In this document: in pieces, positions 1-4,406 of the stretch | How positions within the stretch are numbered: the stretch's first letter is position 1 | Layout of the letters: each line of letters begins with the position of its first letter | NCBI GenBank assembly: GCA_947245315.1 | Contig: CAMXNV010000132.1 | Coordinates: 1-6,012 of the forward strand | Source of the DNA: an uncultured Oscillibacter sp. | Lineage (GTDB): Bacteria; Bacillota; Clostridia; Oscillospirales; Oscillospiraceae | Length of the DNA: 6,012 bases | Direction of reading: 5' to 3' | The notes under the pieces: generated by a model | Database searches by the model: none | Told to the model about the DNA's origin: nothing | The model's input: the letters and a program-made list of their open reading frames with translations, nothing else | Translations under genes and position numbers: made by a program

Positions 1-9
1 CACGGCCCG

Positions 10-43
10 TTTTCTCGTTTTCTTCTGGAAGAAAATGAGAAAA
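10..43. repeat. AT-rich inverted repeat, 16-base arms
   Basis: Arms 10-25 and 28-43 are complementary at 15 of 16 positions around a two-base centre (TG). The one exception, 17 with 36, is a G·T pair that becomes a G·U wobble in plus-strand RNA. As RNA the real loop would open to CUGG. The arms are almost pure pyrimidine then purine (T/C then A/G) and very AT-rich in a GC-rich neighbourhood. It lacks a GC stem and a following T-run on either strand, so it does not look like a complete intrinsic terminator. It could be an RNA-processing hairpin, or its left arm could be the T-rich tail of an upstream terminator. The inverted repeat itself is directly visible; its role is unknown. Confidence 0.7.
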
Positions 44-44
44 T

Positions 45-134
45 GGGGGGTGCAATGAACCAGCCATCTTCATGGCTGAAATCTCCCCCGCCCGTCAGGG
101 CGAGCACCCGCCCCCCTCTCAGGGGAGAAAGGAG
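45..134 (+). promoter_or_regulatory. Potentially structured 5' leader of rimO
   Basis: This gene-free stretch upstream of rimO can form several perfect short helices. GGGTGC at 48-53 pairs with GCACCC at 104-109. Inside it lie CAGCCAT/ATGGCTG (61-67 with 72-78, loop CTTC) and CGCCC/GGGCG (89-93 with 98-102, loop GTCA). CCCCT/AGGGG (113-117 with 121-125) sits directly before the Shine-Dalgarno sequence at 128-134. A competing pairing joins CTCCCC (83-88) to GGGGAG (122-127). The arrangement resembles a closed multibranch leader with a ribosome-site-proximal hairpin. C- and G-runs in GC-rich DNA pair easily by chance, and I do not recognise a known riboswitch class. No convincing promoter was seen in 1-139. 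Confidence 0.3.
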
Positions 135-139
135 CCCCC

Positions 140-1462
140 ATGCCCTACAAAAACTATTTCCTCTCCTTGGGCTGCGCCAAAAACCAAGTCAACTGCGAAC
201 AGATGATGTCCCTGGTCCAGGCCGCGGGCCACGAAATCGTCCCCGACCCCGCCGGGGCGGACGTCGCCGTGGTCAACACCTGCGGCTTCCTGGCCTCCGC
301 CTGCGAGGAGGCCATCGGCCACATCCTGGACCTGGCGGAGCTGAAACGGGCCGGGCTGCTGAAAAAAATCCTGGTCACCGGCTGCATGGCCCAGCGCTAC
401 CAGGCCGACGTCCTGGAGGAGCTCCCCGAGATCGACGGCATCCTGGGCACCGGCAGCTACGGCGACATCGTCCCGGCCATCGCCCAGGCCCTGGAGGAAA
501 ATCTCCGGCCCTGCCTCCTGGGAAACATCCACACCGCCCCCCAGAACGGGCCCCGGATTCTCTCCACGCCCCCCTGGTACGCCTACCTCCGCATCGCCGA
601 GGGCTGCGACAACCACTGTGCTTACTGCGTCATCCCCTCCCTTCGGGGAAAGTACCGGAGCCGCCCCATGGGGGAGCTTCTGGACGAGGCCGCGGAGCTC
701 AGCGCCGCCGGGGTGAAGGAGCTGCTGGTCATCGCCCAGGATATCACCCGCTACGGCACCGACCTGAACGGGGAGCACCAGCTGGCCGCCCTGCTCCGGG
801 AGCTGGTCAAGCTGGACTTCCACTGGATCCGCCTCCACTACCTCTACCCCGACGAGATCACGGAGGAGCTCATCGACGCCGTCGCCCAAGAGCCCAAGAT
901 TCTCCCCTACCTGGACATCCCCATTCAGCACTGCAACGACGGCATCTTGAAGGCCATGAACCGCCGGGACACCAAGGCCTCCATCCGGGCCCTCTTCCGG
1001 ACCCTGCGGGAGCGGATTCCCGGCCTGGTCCTCCGGACCAGCCTGATCGCGGGCCTCCCCGGCGAGGGAGAGGCGGAGTTCGAGGAGCTGTGCGACTTCC
1101 TCCGGGAGCAGAAAATCGAACGGGCCGGGGTCTTCCCCTTCTCCCCCGAGGAGGGAACCCGGGCGGCCCGGATGGACCACTCGGACGCCCAGGAGGCCGC
1201 CCGCCGGGCGGAGCTGGCGGTGGACGTCCAGTCGGACGTCATAGACGAATACAACGAGAGTGTCCTGGGGGAGGAGCGGGAGGTCCTCTGCGAGGGCTTC
1301 GACGGCCAGGCCCAGATGTTCTACGGCCGGAGCTACGCCGAGTCCCCGGAGATCGACGGCCGGATTTACTTCACCGCCGAAGAGGCCCCGGAGCCGGGGG
1401 ACTTCGTCGCCGTCCGCCTCACCGGGGTCATGGACGGCGAGCTCACCGGGGAGCGAGTATGA
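140..1462 (+). CDS. rimO: Ribosomal protein S12 methylthiotransferase RimO
   Basis: This is a 440-residue radical-SAM enzyme that adds a methylthio group to the conserved aspartate of ribosomal protein S12, using two [4Fe-4S] clusters. The N-terminal UPF0004-type domain has cluster cysteines C12 (SLGCAKN), C48 (NTCGF) and C82 (TGCMAQ). The radical-SAM motif CxxxCxxC is C156, C160 and C163 in EGCDNHCAYCVIPSLRG; the IPSLRG continuation favours RimO over its tRNA-modifying relatives MiaB and MtaB. A TRAM-like C-terminal region spans about 375-440. Length is normal for the family. The start is supported by AAAGGAG at 128-134, five bases before ATG. The stop overlaps the next gene's start as ATGA (1459-1462), so it heads a translationally coupled operon. 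Cytoplasmic. No missing catalytic residue was seen. Confidence 0.96.
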   Translation: MPYKNYFLSLGCAKNQVNCEQMMSLVQAAGHEIVPDPAGADVAVVNTCGFLASACEEAIGHILDLAELKRAGLLKKILVTGCMAQRYQADVLEELPEIDGILGTGSYGDIVPAIAQALEENLRPCLLGNIHTAPQNGPRILSTPPWYAYLRIAEGCDNHCAYCVIPSLRGKYRSRPMGELLDEAAELSAAGVKELLVIAQDITRYGTDLNGEHQLAALLRELVKLDFHWIRLHYLYPDEITEELIDAVAQEPKILPYLDIPIQHCNDGILKAMNRRDTKASIRALFRTLRERIPGLVLRTSLIAGLPGEGEAEFEELCDFLREQKIERAGVFPFSPEEGTRAARMDHSDAQEAARRAELAVDVQSDVIDEYNESVLGEEREVLCEGFDGQAQMFYGRSYAESPEIDGRIYFTAEEAPEPGDFVAVRLTGVMDGELTGERV

Positions 1463-1737
1463 AGAGGAGCCCACTGACGGAAATCCCCGGCGTGGGACCC
1501 CGCATTGCCGCCGTTATGGAGGCCCTGGGCATCCGCGAGACTACGGACCTCCGGGGCCGGGACCCGGAGGAGCTGTACCTCCGGGAGTGCGTCATGAAGG
1601 GCTACCGGGAGGACCGCTGCGCCCTGTACGTCTGGCGGGCGGCGGTGTACTACGCGGACCACGAGGTCCGGGACCCGGAGAAATTAAACTGGTGGTACTG
1701 GAAGGACAAAGCCTATCCGGAGGAGGAACAACCATGA
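1459..1737 (+). CDS. Cdd1-like helix-hairpin-helix protein
   Basis: This small protein (92 residues) begins with a helix-hairpin-helix motif, LTEIPGVGPRIAAVMEALGI at 6-25, with the hairpin glycines G11 and G13. Such motifs usually contact the DNA or RNA backbone. The rest, including the aromatic cluster near the C terminus (N77-W-W-Y-W-K82), fits the Cdd1 or 'pathogenicity locus' family. That family is named after a gene flanking the Clostridioides difficile toxin locus, and its biochemical role is not established. ATG at 1459 overlaps the rimO stop, with GGGGAG at 1448-1453 as ribosome site. The stop overlaps the pgsA start (1734-1737). Co-translation with rimO and pgsA is therefore likely, but gives no clear functional hint. 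Family assignment is from recalled sequence pattern; the helix-hairpin-helix is visible. Confidence 0.75.
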   Translation: MKRSPLTEIPGVGPRIAAVMEALGIRETTDLRGRDPEELYLRECVMKGYREDRCALYVWRAAVYYADHEVRDPEKLNWWYWKDKAYPEEEQP

Positions 1738-2315
1738 ATCTGCCGAACAAATTGACCATGCTCCGCATCATCCTGACGCCCATTTTTATGGCGGTGCTGT
1801 ACTGGGGCTTCCCCGGCGCGGACTACGTGGCCCTGGCCATCTTCATCGTCGCCAGCCTGACGGACCTGCTGGACGGGAAGATCGCCCGGAAGTACCACCT
1901 CGTCACGGACTTCGGCAAGTTCGCCGACCCCCTGGCGGACAAAATCCTGGTGGTGGCGGCCCTGCTGTGGTTCGTGGAGACGGGCCGGATGCCCGCCTGG
2001 ATGCTGATGATCGTCGTCACCCGGGAGTTCGCCGTCAGCGGATTGCGGATGATCGCCTCGGACAACGGGCGGGTCATCGCCGCCGGGTGGTCCGGGAAGG
2101 TGAAGACGGCCTCCACCATGGTGTGCCTGGTGGTGATGCTGTACCTGGGGGGTGTGCTGGCCGCCTACCGGGCCGGGGGCTATCTGACTGCCGTGCCCTG
2201 GGACCGTTATATCTCCTGGATTGACGCGGCCTGCGGCTGGGTCATCACCCTGACCACCCTGTACTCCGGCGTGGAGTATTTTGTGAAGAACAAGGACGTG
2301 ATTCGGTCCGCTTGA
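1734..2315 (+). CDS. pgsA: CDP-diacylglycerol–glycerol-3-phosphate 3-phosphatidyltransferase
   Basis: This 193-residue integral membrane enzyme transfers phosphatidyl from CDP-diacylglycerol to glycerol-3-phosphate, giving phosphatidylglycerophosphate, the first committed step to phosphatidylglycerol and cardiolipin. The CDP-alcohol phosphotransferase signature is complete: D44-x2-D47-G48-x2-A51-R52-x8-G61-x3-D65-x3-D69, whose aspartates bind metal and catalyse. The N terminus MNLPNKLTMLRI is typical of bacterial PgsA. Hydrophobic stretches at roughly 9-28, 31-46, 71-82, 88-105, 126-145 and 160-182 fit a six-helix membrane protein. The start ATG overlaps the stop of the previous gene (ATGA, 1734-1737). 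It is preceded by the strong ribosome site GGAGGAGG at 1719-1726, so it can also initiate independently. It is the last gene of the operon, followed by the terminator near 2395-2436. Confidence 0.94.
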   Translation: MNLPNKLTMLRIILTPIFMAVLYWGFPGADYVALAIFIVASLTDLLDGKIARKYHLVTDFGKFADPLADKILVVAALLWFVETGRMPAWMLMIVVTREFAVSGLRMIASDNGRVIAAGWSGKVKTASTMVCLVVMLYLGGVLAAYRAGGYLTAVPWDRYISWIDAACGWVITLTTLYSGVEYFVKNKDVIRSA

Positions 2316-2358
2316 TGCTTTATGAATTAGTTTTATAAGTATCTTGCGGAAAGTTTTT

Positions 2359-2373
2359 CGTCATGAGATGACG
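2359..2373. repeat. Short perfect inverted repeat in convergent intergenic region
   Basis: CGTCAT at 2359-2364 and ATGACG at 2368-2373 are exact complements around GAG. The dyad lies in an AT-rich stretch (2316-2394) between pgsA and the strong terminator, a marked composition change from both flanking genes. On the minus strand the dyad is followed by A residues, not T, and on the plus strand by TTCTAAC, so it is at best a weak terminator. No reading frame or other element is evident in 2316-2394. It may be a protein-binding dyad, a weak 3'-end hairpin, or chance. Confidence 0.35.
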
Positions 2374-2394
2374 TTCTAACGAGATAAACTGCAA

Positions 2395-2436
2395 AAGGCC
2401 CTCCCAGCCTGGCTTGTGCCGGGCCGGGAGGGCCTT
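2395..2436. terminator. Bidirectional intrinsic terminator between pgsA and recQ
   Basis: An 11-bp perfect outer stem pairs 2395-2405 (AAGGCCCTCCC) with 2426-2436. After one A·C mismatch (2406/2425) the helix continues for seven pairs, one of them G·T (2407-2413 with 2418-2424), to a four-base loop TTGT. The plus strand continues GTGTTCCTTT, a moderate T-rich tail. Read on the minus strand, the stem is followed directly by a short T-run (complement of AAAA at 2393-2396) and then GCAG. It sits between convergent stops at 2315 and 2467, so it can end both transcripts. Confidence 0.87.
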
Positions 2437-2466
2437 GTGTTCCTTTATGCATTGTGTACCCGGCGC

Positions 2467-4308
2467 TCAGTCCGTCGCCCCCGCCCGCCAGTCCTGGATC
2501 ACCTGGAGGAAGGCCTGTCCATAGCGCTCGGCCTTCACCCGGCCCACGCCGGAGACCTGTAAGAACTCCTCCAGGTTCAGGGGCCGGAGGGCCGCCATGT
2601 CCGCCAGGGTGGCGTTGGAGAAGACGACGTAGGCGGGAACACCCGCCTCCTGGGCCAGGCGGAACCGGAGGGACTTCAAGGCCGCCAGCAGGCTGCCGTC
2701 CACTTGCCGGGGAGCCTCCGGGGAGGCCGGAGCCGCCGGAGGGGGAGCCTCCTCCGCCCGCCGGGCCCGCTCCCGGATGGAGACCCGCTTCCCGCGGAAG
2801 AGCACGTCTCCCGCCTGGGCCGTCAGGCGAAGGACGGGGTACTCGCCGCCGCTGCTGAGCAGATAGCCCTCCTCAATCAGCGCGTCGATGTACTGCTGAA
2901 TCCGATCCCGGTCCACGCCCTTCAGGGCCCCGTGGGTGGGGATTTGATCCAGGCCCAGCTGGAGGACCCGCTTGTCCCGGCTGCCCCGGAGGAGCTTGAT
3001 GATGGCCGCGGCCCCCAGGCCGTAGGCATAGCGCTTTTCCACCCGGGCCACCGCCGAGAGAATCTTCTGGGCCTCCACGGTGATGTCCCGCTCCACGAAG
3101 TCCCCGGCGCAGTTGCCGCAGTTTCCGCAGCGCCCGCCGTGAATCTCTCCAAAGTAGTCCAGGATCTCCGCCCGGAGACAGCGGGCCGTCTTGCAGTAGG
3201 CCACCATGCGCTCCAGGCGCTCCAGGTCCCGCTCCAAACGGAGGGGGTCCCCCTCCTGGTTCTCCTGGGAGTTGGCGATCAGGAACTTGGCGGTGCGCAC
3301 GTCCCCGGGGGCGTAGAGCAGGACGCAGCGGGCGGGGCTCCCGTCCCGTCCGGCCCGGCCCGCCTCCTGGTAGTAGCTCTCCAGGTCCTTGGGCATGTTG
3401 TAGTGGACCACAAAGCTCACATTGGATTTGTCGATGCCCATGCCAAAGGCATTGGTGGCCACCATGACCCGGGCCTGGTCGTAGACGAAGCCCTCCTGGC
3501 TCCGGCGGCGCTCGGCGTCCTCCATGCCGGCGTGATACCGGGCGGCGGGGACCCCTTGGGCCAGCAGGGAGGTATAGACGCCGTCCACCGTCTTCCGGGT
3601 GGAGCAGTACACAATGCCGCTCTGCTCCGGGCGCTCCGCCAGGAAGCGGCTGAGCCAGAGGTCCTTGTTCTTGGGCCGGACCACCTCAAAAAAGAGGTTG
3701 GGCCGGTCGAAGCCCGTGGTGATCCGAAGGGGGTCCCGGAGCTCCAGCAGGGTCTCGATGTCCCGGCGCACCGCCGCCGTGGCGGTGGCGGTGAAGGCCC
3801 CCACGGTGGGGCGCTCCGGCAGGGACTTCACCAGCCCGGCAATCTCCAGGTAGCTGGGCCGGAAGTCCTGGCCCCACTGGGAGACACAATGGGCCTCGTC
3901 CACGGCCACCAGGGAGACGGGGAGCTCCTGGAGCAGGCGGCGGAAGCCCTCGGCCTGTAGGCGCTCCGGGGCGATGTAGAGGAGCTTGCACTCCCCCCGC
4001 CGGATGCGGCGGTACACGTCCCGGTACTCCTCCGCCTCCAGGGAGGAGTTGAGGAAGGCCGCCGGGACCCCGGCCTGGGTCAGGGCGGCCACCTGGTCCT
4101 TCATCAGGGAGATCAGGGGGGAGATCACCAGGGTCATCCCCGGCAGCAGCAGGGCCGGGAGCTGGTAGCAGACGGACTTCCCCGCCCCGGTGGGCATGAC
4201 GCCGACGGCGTCCCGGCCGGAGAGCAGGGCGTCCACCAGGGGCTCCTGCCCGGGGCGGAAGCCGCCGTGGCCGAAGTATTGCTTGAGCAGGGTCCGCCGT
4301 TCGTCCAT
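2467..4308 (-). CDS. recQ: ATP-dependent DNA helicase RecQ
   Basis: This 613-residue superfamily 2 helicase unwinds DNA 3' to 5' in recombination and fork repair. Visible motifs, in order: motif 0 FRPGQE (17-22); Walker A PTGAGKS (39-45); motif Ia ISPLISLMKDQV (62-73); DEAH (137-140) followed by the RecQ aromatic-rich loop with W145 (CVSQWGQDFRP); FTATAT (172-177); VATNAFGMGIDK (283-294); and motif VI QEAGRAGRDG (314-323). The zinc site is C377, C394, C397 and C400, followed by a winged-helix RQC region (about 405-515). A Pro/Ala-rich linker (about 519-535) leads to a C-terminal HRDC domain (about 537-610). Length and order are standard for bacterial RecQ. The ATG at 4306-4308 has a strong ribosome site, AAAAGGAGG (4316-4324), seven bases upstream. 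It is convergent with pgsA and co-directional with the gene to its right. Confidence 0.97.
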   Translation of the reverse strand: MDERRTLLKQYFGHGGFRPGQEPLVDALLSGRDAVGVMPTGAGKSVCYQLPALLLPGMTLVISPLISLMKDQVAALTQAGVPAAFLNSSLEAEEYRDVYRRIRRGECKLLYIAPERLQAEGFRRLLQELPVSLVAVDEAHCVSQWGQDFRPSYLEIAGLVKSLPERPTVGAFTATATAAVRRDIETLLELRDPLRITTGFDRPNLFFEVVRPKNKDLWLSRFLAERPEQSGIVYCSTRKTVDGVYTSLLAQGVPAARYHAGMEDAERRRSQEGFVYDQARVMVATNAFGMGIDKSNVSFVVHYNMPKDLESYYQEAGRAGRDGSPARCVLLYAPGDVRTAKFLIANSQENQEGDPLRLERDLERLERMVAYCKTARCLRAEILDYFGEIHGGRCGNCGNCAGDFVERDITVEAQKILSAVARVEKRYAYGLGAAAIIKLLRGSRDKRVLQLGLDQIPTHGALKGVDRDRIQQYIDALIEEGYLLSSGGEYPVLRLTAQAGDVLFRGKRVSIRERARRAEEAPPPAAPASPEAPRQVDGSLLAALKSLRFRLAQEAGVPAYVVFSNATLADMAALRPLNLEEFLQVSGVGRVKAERYGQAFLQVIQDWRAGATD

Positions 4309-4358
4309 GAGGGGGCCTCCTTTTCCGCGTCCCCGGCGGAGGGCCGGGTGGGTGTTGG

Positions 4359-4376
4359 GTCTATCTTACCATAGAC
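4359..4376. promoter_or_regulatory. Dyad overlapping the recQ -10 box
   Basis: GTCTAT at 4359-4364 and ATAGAC at 4371-4376 are exact inverted repeats with a six-base spacer. The proposed recQ -10 hexamer (4363-4368) lies inside the dyad, where a bound repressor would block RNA polymerase. It does not match the Gram-positive LexA consensus. The symmetry is visible; operator function is inference, and six-base arms can occur by chance. Confidence 0.3.
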
Positions 4377-4391
4377 GGCGGGCGGGGGCAA
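4363..4391 (-). promoter_or_regulatory. Candidate sigma-A promoter of recQ
   Basis: Read on the minus strand, TTGCCC (4386-4391, 4 of 6 to TTGACA) is followed after exactly 17 bases by TAAGAT (4363-4368, 4 of 6 to TATAAT). The -10 lies in the only AT-rich spot of the 98-base gap between the upstream stop (4407) and the recQ ATG, about 55 bases before the start codon. Spacing and position are good and the hexamers are moderate. It implies that recQ can be transcribed separately from the gene to its right. Confidence 0.5.
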
Positions 4392-4406
4392 GCGGGGATT
4401 GGGGCG

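Noticed and set aside
10..43. The AT-rich inverted repeat as a complete intrinsic terminator
   Set aside because: The stem has few G·C pairs and neither strand has a T-run after the 3' arm: the plus strand continues with T then six G, and the minus strand with CGGGCC.
43..1458. Plus-strand frame open from 43 into the Cdd1-like gene, including a possible leader peptide from ATG at 55
   Set aside because: The translation before 1459 is Pro/Arg/Gly-rich low-complexity sequence without a family pattern and overlaps rimO almost entirely. Only the last 92 codons look like a protein, and they have their own ribosome site.
119..1474. Long minus-strand open frame (451 codons) opposite rimO
   Set aside because: The opposite strand encodes a complete RimO with all cluster cysteines. 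In DNA this GC-rich, stops are rare and long antisense frames are expected. The translation shows no domain.
1260..1733. Upstream extension of the pgsA frame to 1260
   Set aside because: The extension overlaps rimO and the Cdd1-like gene and is low complexity. The ATG at 1734 has a near-perfect ribosome site and gives the standard PgsA N terminus.
2704..3960. Plus-strand open frame (418 codons) opposite recQ
   Set aside because: It is an antisense shadow of a GC-rich gene. The minus strand shows every RecQ motif, and the plus-strand product has no recognisable domain.
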